Positions 34,414 to 44,587 of a DNA stretch of 64,000 nt are shown piece by piece. Made by a program: the position numbers and the translations under genes. The notes beneath the pieces are model-generated. The model saw only the letters and a program-made list of their open reading frames with translations, was not told where the DNA came from and made no database searches. Source of the DNA: Cryptomeria japonica (Eukaryota > Streptophyta > Pinopsida > Cupressales > Cupressaceae); contig NC_081414.1 in the NCBI RefSeq assembly GCF_030272615.1, forward strand, positions 2,915,501 to 2,979,500, written 5' to 3'. Numbering within the stretch: position 1 is the stretch's first letter; the number at the start of each line of letters is the position of its first letter.

Positions 34414-35972
34414 GATATAGCATCATGAAGTGATGTTATGTCAAAGAAGAATAAAACATAGTGGATAGAAAAGGATAAGGACTAGTAGCATGATGCCCAA
34501 ATCATTGGTGAGTTGAGGAAGGATGATGAGGAAGCAGTGGTATGCCCCCTCAAGAGGACATGGGGGCTTTAAGAACACGGGTGTGCACTCAAAATGAAAG
34601 AGAAAAGGGGAGGGATGGGGAAGGTGAATAAAATGAAGCCTTAGAGATAAGGGGAGATGGAATGAAAGAGGATATGATAGGTTGAATGGGATGATTATGA
34701 GTGAAGATGATGGGATTTTTGTTATGCAGTATGTAGAGAGCAATCCTAGTTTTGATTTTGCAAAGGATTATCAACATCACTAATTATAGGAATCAAAATG
34801 TAATGAATATCTGATGCGTGGACTAGACTCGCAGTTAATAGGTTACCTCAATGTATGCAAGCGTACATGTCACTATGATGGAATATATGAGGTATATGAG
34901 TTGAATGGTATCCTCATGCATTCAAATCCTTTACGAGGACTTGATTGGAATATGCAGAAGATGAGCCAAACAACTATATCAACATACTCAAAGTGAATAC
35001 AATACTTGCTGGATCAAACATGAGAAACCATCAAACACGTCATATGACAAAAACTATGTCCTAATGTACACCAACTCAGACATACCAAGATATAGAAAGA
35101 TTAAGGCAACCATGAATAGGTATAGTCCTAGGACAAAAATAAAATAAAATCGAAAAGATCATTCAAGCAAACAACTAGTTTGGCCAACAAACATCTCTTG
35201 CCAAGAGTAGAACATGGATTTGGATAGGATCGTCGGTCATAGGAAGGATGCATCTTGATGAGCATGATGAAAAAATATATTAATGGGAGACAATAAATTA
35301 TGCTAACTAGGAGAGATGGTAGTCAAGAGAATCTCTACTTGGATTTGGTTAAGACATTGTGTATTGGTGTTTGGATTGTGCGCAAGTCAAGAAGAAGCTC
35401 AGCTTGATGGTATAAGCTCAGAGATTGGGGGAAATCTCAGTGTGATGGGATTAAAACTCAGTGGGATGGGATGGTTTGTATTCACAGTTCGAACGAAGAC
35501 TCATCATCTCTTGAAAGTGAGGGATTTGTAAGGTTGGAAGCAGGGTCAGTGAATCAATTTTCTTAATGAAGATACAATCCACTGGTGGGGTTTGAACGTT
35601 TATGCGATGGCGTGGATTGAAGAATGAAGCAGACAACTAGTTGCAAGCAAGCAGGAGGGGGGATGGGTGGATTTGAGTCTGTGCAGATAGATGATGGATC
35701 TAGATTATTTACTTTGGTGCCTGAAACCAGGTTTTCACCAAGGTACTTGCCCATAGCGCCACAACATGGTTTTGACTGATGGGCGTATTGATTTTTCTTT
35801 ACTTTTTTCATTTTTTGACTTTTTTCGCTAATTTTTTTATTTTCTCACTAATTTTTTTTGGCTAACTTTTTATTTTTAAAATTTTTTTTTGCTAATTTTT
35901 TGTTTTTTTGATTTTTTTTCACTAATTTTTTTAGTTTTTCCATGCTTTTAGACAATTGGTGACCTTCAAAGG
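34414..35972 (-). other. C 3' spacer
   Basis: No antisense PMD-type gene is visible here, unlike B. The end next to integrase, 35800-35950, is a run of T-rich words (A-rich on the coding strand) followed by AAACCAGGTTTTCACC, mirroring B at 13820-13920. The remainder has only short ORFs. Confidence 0.5.
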
Positions 35973-37032
35973 ACTAGACATAAAATCTCTTCAGGTGCAG
36001 GATGTTCATAGGCTCATCCAAGGGATTTCCTTCGAGAGTAGCCAACTGATATGCTCCTGATCCATGCTTTGTTGTGATCACATAAGGTCCAAGCCAATTG
36101 GGCTCGAACTTGCTTTTCTTTTCTCTTTCTTGAAGGTTTCTCTAATTTTCCATAAGGACAAGATCACCAAATTCAAATTCTTGGGTTCTGACTTTCTTGT
36201 TGTAGCTCAAGCGTAAGCAATTTTGATATACCCAGAGATGGTTTAAGGCCTTGAGGTGCCTTTCATCCAACAATTCTATCTCTTGTAGCATGGAAACTCG
36301 ATATTCCTCATCTGGGAGGATATTCTGCAACGACACCCTTAGGGAGGGGATCTTGATCTCAAGAGGGAGGACAACTTCAGAGCCAAAGACAAGGGAATAT
36401 GGAGTGGTGCCTGTGGGTGTGCGAGTGGAGGTAAGGTAAACCCACAGAGCAGGATGGAGTTGGAGATCCGCATCATGGCCAACTTCATTGACTGTCTTTT
36501 TAAGGAATTTGATTAAGGTTTTGTTAGAAGCCTCAACTTGATCATTACCTTGCGGGTAATATAGGGTGGAGAAGTAGTGTTGGATATCAAATTTCTGACA
36601 GAGTTCTTTAACATCCTGATTTTTTAAGGGTCGACCATTATCTATGATGATAAATTTGGGGATTCTATAATGATAGATTAAGTAGTTCAGAATGAATTTA
36701 GAGACCTTCTTTCCAGTGGTGAAGGTAAGAGGGATGGCCTCCACCCACTTGGTGAAGTATTCGGTGGTGGTGATGATAAATTTATGATTGTTGGAAGATG
36801 TGGGGTGGATTTTCTGAATGAGATCGATCCCCCACTATGAGAAGGGCCAAGGTGTGATAAAAGCCTACAAATCTTGTGATGGAGCATGAATCTTATCACC
36901 ATGCTTCTGATAAGGGATACATTTCTTCAAATAATTTTATACATCTTCTTCCATTGTAGGCCTGTAGTATCCTATTCGCAAGAGATTTTTAGCCAAAGTG
37001 AGCCCACTTGAGTATGCCCCATAGATACCCTC
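35973..37032 (-). pseudogene. Gypsy C integrase remnant
   Basis: Minus-strand translation begins EGIYGAYSSGLTLAKNLL in the zinc-binding domain. It passes KKCIPYQKHGDKIHAP and TEYFTKWVEAIPL, then IIDNGRPLKNQDVKEL and YYPQGNDQVEASNK (G-to-D change in the usual GNGQ). The C-terminal part has FEFGDLVLMEN, a stop that fits CAG to TAG at 36142, then WLGPYVITT and HLKRFYV-stop at 35973. Best match inside the window is B's integrase. The upstream half continues at 60820-61010. Confidence 0.88.
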
Positions 37033-38762
37033 TGTTAGACGTTCAAATAACCAGAAGAGAACTGAGAGGCGGGGGGGGGGGGTTGGTGTAATTAGTTATT
37101 CATGTTAGATATTATTACACCTTACTTAAGTTTACTTGGGATAATTCATTTCATAGTAGTTTGGGTATGAGACACTTGGGTGTTTATGCCACATTGGGAT
37201 AGTGTGTGTAGGAGAATTTCCACCTTTAATGATGTGATCTTGTTACTACTCTATCATATCCACTTATTGTGGAGTAATAATTCCACCTTCGGTGGTTGAT
37301 CCACCTCATGTGGAATATTTTATTGTTTCTCCTACCTACCACACCTATTTCCTACTTACCCTTGTTTCTTATTGAGCCACATGTCATGTTTGTGTGCTCA
37401 CATATCCATATAGCCTTGCCTATATATGCCGACTCTAATTCACTGTATGAACAACTATTGATCATTTATATATTGATGAGAATATAGTTTATTCTTGTCC
37501 TATATTTTGTCTCTCTATTTTGTACTTTTCATTGAGCTCTTGATCTTGGCAAAATCTCACAGGGGTGAATCAGTTGTCATAGATTACCAGAACAATTAGC
37601 AATTTAAACTTTAATACTGGAACCCAAAACATTAATATCAGAATGCTTAAACCAAATACCAGAATAGCAGTTAAACCAATTAAACATAAACAATAATCAC
37701 AGAATAAATACCATCCACATAACACCAAGATTTATACATGGAAAGCCTGGTAAAGTGAAAAACCACAGTGGGAAGCCTACCCACAGTCAGATAATACTTC
37801 TGAAGTAAGTATGTGAATTACAATTGAGGGGCCTGCACTTGCAGGAAGGCCAACAACCTAGAGCACACTGCTCAACATAAAAGGAGCCTCATTGACTACA
37901 TAGAAATCCAAACTACAATCCGGAGAAGTGTTGAACTGCAAAAGATAGCATCTCCAATGCCTGAGTACAGTTCTAGTTAAGCTCAATACCCGAGGACTAA
38001 ATCCTCTAACATAAACCCAATTCGATCTTCAATGATCGACCAACTCCTTTGCCTGAATGATATTACATTATTTGCACATTACATTCCTTGACCATGACCT
38101 CTAACATAACCATGATTATCTACAATGAGATCTTACATCTATACATACAAACCCTTGACCATAAACAATTAGGTCGGCCACCATATAATAAACCAATTAC
38201 ATAATTACAAACCATGTCGGCCTTAGACCAAACAAATAATATTCAACACATAAGACATCCCAAAAAATATATCGAGAGGTCCAATCCACACATTACATTA
38301 AAGTCGGTCCATAACCTAGATCAATCGGGACCCAGTATAGGTCCATACATTACAACAATGATCTCCATCCACCAAGTCTCAAACATGATCACCAACAACA
38401 TCCAGAAACTCCACCAGAAGCTGCACCAACACCACTTATGCAATTCATCAAAGATCTTCATCAAATCTCTTTCGGAGAAACCCTCATCGGAACCAGAAAC
38501 TAAGCTTCTAAGCAAGCAGGATAGAATCAAATCACCAAACCAAAATCCAACAAACCAAATATGAGCATGAGTATCATGAACAAGCCAATTTCACCACCAA
38601 ACTATACCAGAGCCTATCGGATCATGTCGGATCCAAATCAACCAGAAACCACTCAACCTATCGGGACCAAAAGGGTGTTGGTAAAGAATCCAAATAGATA
38701 GTGTTGACATCAATGACAAAACATCAATGTAACACATAATCAATTCCACCAAATGAGCAACA
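37033..38762 (-). repeat. 3' LTR of copia D
   Basis: Begins on the plus strand TGTTAGACGTTCAAATAACC and ends GAGCAACA, matching 59639-60814 over its whole length apart from a 478-bp inserted solo LTR at 37084-37561. The minus-strand 5' end is TGTTGCTCATTTGGTGG. Confidence 0.92.
37084..37561. mobile_element. Solo LTR G
   Basis: 478 bp, TGGTGTAATTAG...AAAATCTCACA, flanked by exact GGGGT repeats (37079-37083 and 37562-37566). It lies inside the G-run of D's LTR; the empty site is seen in the other LTR at about 59676-59692. It has a TATATAT word near 37421 (CCTATATATGCC) and no ORF. A plus-strand orientation is suggested by the TATA word. Recombination between LTRs of a full element is the usual origin. 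Confidence 0.85.
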
Positions 38763-38775
38763 ATATCCCCCTTTG
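38763..38775 (-). other. Polypurine tract of copia D
   Basis: Minus-strand AAAGGGGGATAT precedes the 3' LTR start TGTTGC. A second similar tract, TTAAAGGGGGAGAG, is at about 44416-44429, upstream of E's insertion point. Confidence 0.8.
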
Positions 38776-38783
38776 GCATTGGA

Positions 38784-39063
38784 TGTTGGCGACAATATTG
38801 TACATGAAAATAAAACTAGTTAATTAAGTTGTAATTGTCTTGGTTAGTTGGCAACCGAGGGGTGGTAGTTGCGGTGTGACGGTTGGCGCTCGCACCCCCT
38901 TAGTATCTTTATATACTTTCGGATGTAACTTGTGAGACAATAATTGGGAATGACTATGAATGGAATATCATCTCTTATACTTTATTTGATACCTATGGCA
39001 TTATCATTTGGCATTACGTGCTTTATCTGTGTGCTTTAAGTTATTCACCCGAGAGGGTAAAAA
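38784..39063 (+). repeat. 5' LTR of gypsy E
   Basis: 280 bp, TGTTGGCGACAATATTG to GAGAGGGTAAAAA, repeated at 43987-44266. Contains CTTTATATACTT (TATA-like) near 38908. Short LTRs contrast with the 777-bp LTRs of B and 1.6-kb LTRs of F. Confidence 0.9.
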
Positions 39064-39065
39064 TT

Positions 39066-39078
39066 TGGCGTCGTTGCC
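39066..39078 (+). other. Primer binding site of gypsy E
   Basis: TGGCGTCGTTGCC after the LTR differs by one base from TGGCGCCGTTGCC, the known plant gypsy PBS complementary to the 3' end of tRNA-Asp. Confidence 0.7.
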
Positions 39079-39625
39079 TAGACCTACTTGGGAACGGAAG
39101 ACGCAGATGGCGCACAGACACGATGGGCCTACCCATTGGTGAGGTAAAACCAGAGGCCGATGATGCCCAAACAAAACTTTACACAGGAGAAGACAACACA
39201 ACGAGAGAATTCTCAATTCTGCTCCGATAGCCATCCAAACCTACATCCGACGAGAGGCGACGGAGGCAGAAATCCCACCAAGTGTTGTGTGGACAGCATT
39301 GGAGGTGCAGGATGGCACCAGACCAAGAAGGAATTGAACCTTGAATCTTCTATATTCAAATAAAAGTATCATTGACACAAGTTGTATCTGAGGAAATGTA
39401 TTGCAAATTATGGAAATGTACAACAATTAATGCCCAATCTATTGAATAAAGATAGAAAAAAAAGCAGAAACGAATGAGTGGGAGGTCGCGCAGAGGGTCT
39501 TGATTTTGGAGCAATGAGTAGAATGGAGATGGAGGTTGAGGCAACTTGCTGAAGGATGACCTGTCGAAGGGTGGCCCGAGGGGAACCAAGGAGGTGTCAC
39601 GGAGGGTGCAGAAGCCGACGGAAAT

Positions 39626-41206
39626 TTGTACACATTGCCAGAACACCGTAGGGTGCGGAGCCATGAAGAGTTTCTGGAGGAAACAAGGTTAAGGAGAGAT
39701 CTAGTCGAAGAGACCCAGGATCAGTTTAGAAACTTATCCCTTACACCACAAAGTGAGGATCGCGAAAGGGAGCCAGGAGTGGGCACGAGTGACAACGAAA
39801 GGGAGGATAACCGTACGGTAGGTGCCACAATCAGCAGGCAAAACATCGTACCTCCAGTCACCCAGGCAGGACACACCACCGGTACTGGAGGGAGCGGCGC
39901 AGGGGCCCAGACACAGCCACAACCACCTCCAGGAAGACGACCCCCATCGATGGGGAGTAAACAGAAACTGCCGAAGTTCAATGGTGATGGGAAGGAAGAT
40001 CCCGTCCGCCATTGTTGAATGTGCGAAACCATATGGTCAGTGAATGGTGTTACCAACCAAGATGAATGGGTAACACAATTCCCAGCAACCTTGAGAGGAG
40101 TGGCCATAGACTGGTACTCAGATATGGACAAGGCCAAAGTCGGCACATGGCCCTAACTGAAGAAGGAGTTTGGGATAGAGTTTCGCCTCCTGAGAGATGA
40201 CAACAAAATAGTCGCCGAGATCTATGGAACGAAGTAGAACAAGAACGAGACTGTTCGAGCCTAAAGTCGGCGGTTGAAGGAACTATTGGGAAAAATGGAG
40301 AGTCAACCAGCAGATGGGTTGAAAAAGTGATGGTTCGTGAAGGGACTAAAGCATTCCCTCCGAAGGAAGATGAAAATCATTCCACCTACATCGTACGAAG
40401 ATGCATACAATAGAGCGATGGATCTCGAGAGTGAGACCAAGACATCGAAGAAAAAGAAAAAGAAGGATAGCTCATCTGAGGGAAATGACTCGTCATAGGA
40501 AAGCAGCAACAACAACAAGGCTAGCAAATGGGTGCAAGTGCTCTAGAAAGACATGGAGCGAATGAGGAGGGAATTCAAAACAATGAGAAGCACTAGTCAG
40601 ACCAAAGGGGACATATGGTGCACTGAGTGCAAAGAGGAGGGGCACACAAAGGGTACTTGCCTAAAGAAGGCATTCTACGAGATTTGCCAAGTGATGGGAC
40701 ACTCCACCAAGGAGTGCCCATACAACATGAAAACCCATAATACGCAAATGAGCCAGGTGTTGTTCATGGAGCAGACCACAACGTCCGCACTAGCGGGTAC
40801 GGGCCAACAACCGAACAACAATGCAACCTCGGGAGGCTACCGAGATAACCGATGGGGAGGACGAAACAACAATAACAACAATAACAACACAAGGAATCGG
40901 ATCCAATATGACTCCAAAGGTCGACCAATGGTACAATGCAGAGCGTGCAGCTAGTGGGAGCACTTCACCCGAGACTGCCCGAAGGGAGAGGCCACACAAT
41001 ATTTGTGCAAATGGTGTGGACCGGGAGACCACGAAGATGCCACCTGCTCAAAGTTTGGCATGAACTTGCTCAATGTCAAGGAAACCAAAGAAGAGGAAGT
41101 GCTGGCCGTAACCCGTGCCCAAGCCAGACACGCAATGTGCCCAGACTCGGAGATGGAGAAGCGAAGGGCACGGGAAGCACGAGAAGAAATTGAGAAAGAG
41201 ATATGA
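39626..41206 (+). pseudogene. Gypsy E gag remnant with four zinc-knuckle motifs
   Basis: Frame 2 throughout. The N-terminal part (39626-39960) is hydrophilic. The capsid-like domain covers about 39960-40450 (KLPKFNGDGKEDP, GVAIDWYSDMDKAK, LKKEFGIEFRLL, YEDAYNRAMDLE). A Lys-run and an Asn-run (40870-40890) flank zinc knuckles. These read CTECKEEGHTKGTC near 40617, EICQVMGHSTKEC near 40679 (first Cys is Tyr), CRACS-stop-WEHFTRDC near 40939, and CKWCGPGDHEDATC near 41006. In-frame stops (near 40016, 40154, 40237, 40262, 40327, 40497, 40544, 40954) fit CGA, CAG or TGG transitions. Four knuckles are unusual, since plant gypsy Gag usually has one. Confidence 0.8.
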
Positions 41207-42424
41207 GAAAGGGTGAAGGCGAAGGGTACGATGAGTAATTCCAACTGACCGGAGGTGAAGGATGCTATACTAAATCAAATTTTAAAATTAAAACTGGAGG
41301 TGCCTGTGAAGGTACACGACCTCCTCCAGATGATGCCTCAATTACGAACGACATTGCTGAATAATCTCTCCCAACCACGCACCAATACCAACCACCACAC
41401 AGATGTTCCTGGGGGGTCTGCAATAGACCCCATGCTGCTGGCAGTTAACACTGGAAGGAACCCAACCATTATGGAGATGGGTATCCTTGGCACCATTCTA
41501 AACAATACCATCATCGATGGTGGATCAGGAGTGAATGTTCTTCTAGAAGAAACCTAGCGGAAGCTGGGGAAGCTGACGCTGTGGCCATCTACATTCAATC
41601 TGCTCGGAGAAGATCAGCATGGAATCAAACCCATCGGGACACTGATGGGCCAACAAGTTACCATCAGGACGCAACCCTTCATACTGGACTTCATGGTAAT
41701 CCCACTAAAGAAAAAAGGGTATGATGCAATCTTAGGGAGAGGGTGGCTGGTGGCAACCAAGGCCACCCACAACTGGAAGAAGAACACTCTGTCTATGGAG
41801 AATGGAAGAAGGAAGTTTATCATAGACCTCGGGACACAGTTAGTTAGTGAGGAACTGACATCATCTTCAGAATCGGAGGGTGAAGGAGAAGGCAACTTGA
41901 GGAACGAAGGACAAGGCTGCAAGGAGCCCAATGATGAAGGGATTCTCAAACTAGGAGAGTGCTCTGAGGATGAGACAGGATCATTGAACGATCTCTTCCA
42001 TTGGCAGATGGAGGATTATGAAATGTTCCAGAGCTACAGGCTCGAAGTAGAGGAACCAAAGCAAGTAACAGAGGAGGTGTACTTGCCAAAATACATAGAA
42101 TATTGGAAAGGAGACGCCCCAAACCTCAGTGACATAGATAATCCAAAGATCAATTATGTCAGCAACGATTGGAACCTTGTGTGGAAGGCCGCAACCTTCA
42201 AAATCTTTATTCTTCTTCTTCTTCTTATGTATGGGAAGGAGACCGTGGTCCCTGTAGAATTTGTGGTTCCAGGTCTTTGGATGGCCATTAAAAATAGATT
42301 TCCCACCAACAGGTCCAAATTGAAACCCTACCATGCAAAGCGCGCAGGGGAACCAAGAGGTCGGAAGGACACCCGAGAGGATGAAGGGGGACTCGAGAGG
42401 ATGGAAGGGGACTCAAGAGGCTAG
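41207..42424 (+). pseudogene. Gypsy E protease fused to integrase C-terminus
   Basis: Same frame as gag. The protease shows TIIDGGSGVNVLLEE (Asp codon at 41516) and YDAILGRGWLVATKATHNW near 41730, both standard for gypsy protease. A Glu-rich linker leads to NDWNLVWKAATFKIF near 42170, the text that normally stands just before RT. After a TTC run (about 42207-42225) the frame enters MYGKETVVPVEFVVPGL near 42226, which belongs to the C-terminal part of integrase, and ends by 42424. The deletion of RT, RNase H and the integrase core thus kept the frame. A stop at 41555 (TAG) also breaks it. Confidence 0.82.
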
Positions 42425-42450
42425 GCAGGCAACTTGAGAGGCATGGGACC
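42366..42450 (+). repeat. About 20-bp tandem repeat, ACTCGAGAGGATGGAAGGGG
   Basis: Four degenerate copies in a row (CCGAGAGGATGAAGGGGG, CGAGAGGATGGAAGGGG, CAAGAGGCTAGGCAGGC, TTGAGAGGCATGGGA) immediately after the integrase remnant. Confidence 0.7.
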
Positions 42451-42539
42451 AACGCGGGAGACTCTTGGGTGAGGAAAATTGAGAAGGATGAAGGGCGATC
42501 CCAGAGACAGGGGACCCGAGCTAACGACTCTCTAGACAA

Positions 42540-42790
42540 CTAAATTGGGAAATTGGAAAAAAAAAAAAAAAACACTGTACGACAGTTGACCATACGACTA
42601 GGAAAAAAACAACAACCGTACGGTCCATATGATGACCGTATGAGAGAGAAAAAAGAAAAAAGAAAAAAAAGGAGTGCGGTGGGACCATCGTGCGTTGGAC
42701 CACTGGCGGTGGGACCACCGTGCGGTGGTAACACCGACGTCGGACCACCGGCGGTGGACACGACCATGCGGTGGACATCATCGCCAACAA
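42540..42790 (+). repeat. GGTGGGACCACCG word array in E
   Basis: After a purine-rich stretch, 42670-42780 carries the words GTGGGACCATCGTGCG, TTGGACCACTGGCG, GTGGGACCACCGTGCG, CGGACCACCGGCG and GTGGACACGACCATGCG. Each copy holds the pairing core GGACCACC / GGTGG. Strongly GC-rich in AT-rich surroundings. Confidence 0.7.
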
Positions 42791-43154
42791 AGAAATAAAA
42801 CACGCAGCAGCCCCAAATGCACAGATACACAAACACACTCTGCCCCACAATGCAGTGCCCACACAAGCACAGGATAGGCATAGGAAGGTGGTCGCACGAT
42901 TGGAGGTGTGAGTGCTTTTGTTGACCATATGGGGAGGTTGTATGGCTGGGGTGCCATTGGGGACATTACAGTGGAAAAGAAAAGAAAAAAAAATGACGAC
43001 CAGATTGAAAATCATTCGGTGGAGTCTAAAGCCAGGACATTGGAAATTTAGAGTGGAGAAGAAGGGTTTTTGCATCTTAAAATATCACATAAATGATGTG
43101 TGCCATGGACTTTCGTATGGTCATGAGGGTTGTTAATTGGTGTTGGCGACAGGG

Positions 43155-43262
43155 AGCGCACCTGGGGCGCTGCCCGAGACCCCGCGAGGGCGCTGCCCCT
43201 CGACCCCACTGGGGGCATTGCCCCTGACCCCACTGGGGGCATTGCCCCTAGACCCCAGTTTA
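43155..43262 (+). repeat. About 25-bp tandem repeat, CCCCACTGGGGGCATTGCCC
   Basis: Four to five degenerate units: GGGGCGCTGCCCGAGACCC, GAGGGCGCTGCCCCTCGA, then ACTGGGGGCATTGCCCCTG twice, ending AGACCCCAG. Each unit has its own inverted symmetry (GGGGC...GCCCC). Confidence 0.75.
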
Positions 43263-43544
43263 TTTTTGAGCTACAGTACACTTGTTGGAGTTGGGCGAAG
43301 GGCAATAGAGATGTCACGGTAAGTTTTGTGGTTGTCTGTACTGTGAGAAGGAAGCTTGAAGCAAAGCATTGGTGAGGGGAGGCATTGCAGGTCTGTGCAG
43401 TTGTATGACACCAAGGAGTTATTCAGTTCAATTATTAGCCTTTGGGGAGTGTGATGGAGGATTTGAGGCATCTCCTAGCCTTTGTGCTAGCGGGTTGTGA
43501 CAACCTCCAAGCAGGAATGGTACGCTTTGAGGAACTTGGAGTAG

Positions 43545-43800
43545 GTCTTGGCTGAACGTGAGGTTGACTTGTTGGATGCAGAGAGGGCTCAAGAGGAGCT
43601 GACCACTAGGTTGGAGGCAGTACTAGCATGAGACTTAGCTTAGCGTACCCAGGAGTTGGATGCCGAGAGGGCAATGCCAGTGGCTATTGAGGACAAATTG
43701 GCTAGGGAGATAGTATCATTTGAGTAGCAGTTGGTGGAGGCTGAGATTGAAACGCGTGTTTTGCAGACAAGTTTGGTTTAGGCACAAGAGGACTTTGATG
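43545..43800 (+). pseudogene. Coiled-coil ORF remnant in E 3' region
   Basis: One plus frame reads VLAEREVDLLDAERAQEELT, then TRLEAVLA, then TQELDAERAMPVAIEDKLA, then EAEIETRVLQTSLV, with TAG/TGA stops at positions fitting CAG or CGA decay. The heptad-like Leu/Glu/Arg pattern suggests a coiled coil. It is sense-oriented and downstream of the integrase remnant. I do not recognise a family. Confidence 0.4.
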
Positions 43801-43975
43801 TCAAAGGAAGCAATAATGGTGAAATCCACACTTGAGCATCAGATGGTAGCATAAAAGGGTTTTCAAGCAAGGATGCAGCAGGTGTATAAGTTCCAAGCTT
43901 GACTGGCGTCAGCAGTTCTGTTTAATGTCATCTCTATTTTGTATTAAGTCATCCGGAGATGACTTCTTTTCTTTT

Positions 43976-43986
43976 GAGGGGGATGA
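43976..43986 (+). other. Polypurine tract of gypsy E
   Basis: GAGGGGGATGA right before the 3' LTR start TGTTGG. Confidence 0.75.
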
Positions 43987-44266
43987 TGTTGGTGGCAATA
44001 TTGTACATGAAAATAAAACTAGTTAATTAAGTTGTAATTGTCTTGGTTAGTTAGCAACTGAGGGGTGGTAGTTGCAGTGCGACGGTTGGCGCTCGCACCC
44101 CCTCAGTATCTTTATATACTTCTAGATGTAACTTGTGAGACAACTATTGGGAACAACTATGAATGGAATAACATCTCTTATACTTTGTCTAATACCTATG
44201 GCATTATCATTTGACATTACGTGTTTTATATGTGTGCTTTAAGTTATTCACCCGAGAGGGTAAACA
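43987..44266 (+). repeat. 3' LTR of gypsy E
   Basis: 280 bp, TGTTGGTGGCAATATTG to GAGAGGGTAAACA, same length as the 5' copy. Roughly 20 differences, mostly transitions, so E is older than F, B or I by this measure. Confidence 0.9.
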
Positions 44267-44587
44267 ATGGCAACACTAGATGTGAAAGACATCTAAGTAC
44301 CAAGAAATGCCAAACAAGTCTCCCCTAATGGCAAACAACCAACAATCTCTCTCGCATACAACTATGAATGTCAATCTCTTTTTATTTTTCATTCTTTGTC
44401 TTTTCCACATCAATCTCTCTCCCCCTTTAACATCAATGCTAGAAATCTGAAAAAAATATCAAAGCAAAAACATAAACGACTGAGTCACAAAGCTGACTAC
44501 TCCCCCTGAGTAGTAGCATCCCACATCAGTACCAGAATGAATAGTAGCTCTAATAATGCATGTCAGACCGATGCCAAACCGCATCAA

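Larger units (their letters stand above)
34400..37027 (-). mobile_element. Gypsy C, left segment (3' internal part)
   Basis: Minus-strand Tat-type gypsy that hosts copia D. This segment holds, in element order from high to low coordinate, integrase (37027-35973), a noncoding 3' spacer and the PPT AAAGAGGGGAAAAA (34400-34413) next to its LTR. It breaks at CCCTC (37028-37032). The same CCCTC at 60815-60819 resumes the integrase reading frame, so C is one element split by D. Confidence 0.9.
38784..44266 (+). mobile_element. Gypsy element E (internally deleted, non-autonomous)
   Basis: 5.48-kb plus-strand element with 280-bp LTRs, PBS, gag with several zinc knuckles, protease, then a direct jump to the C-terminal end of integrase. 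RT, RNase H and the integrase core are absent. A 3' region with GC-rich arrays and a PPT follow. It is inserted in copia D 20 bp from D's LTR. Flanks are CATTGG (38777-38782) and CAATGG (44265-44270), an imperfect duplication overlapping the LTR end, so the exact edge is uncertain by one or two bases. The LTRs differ at about 20 of 280 sites. Confidence 0.88.

Noticed and set aside
39721..40146. 141-codon minus-strand ORF
   Set aside because: Opposite E's gag frame, which has clear gag motifs; shadow.
42521..43075. 184-codon minus-strand ORF in E
   Set aside because: Runs through the GGTGGGACCACC array and a poly(A) stretch; composition artefact.
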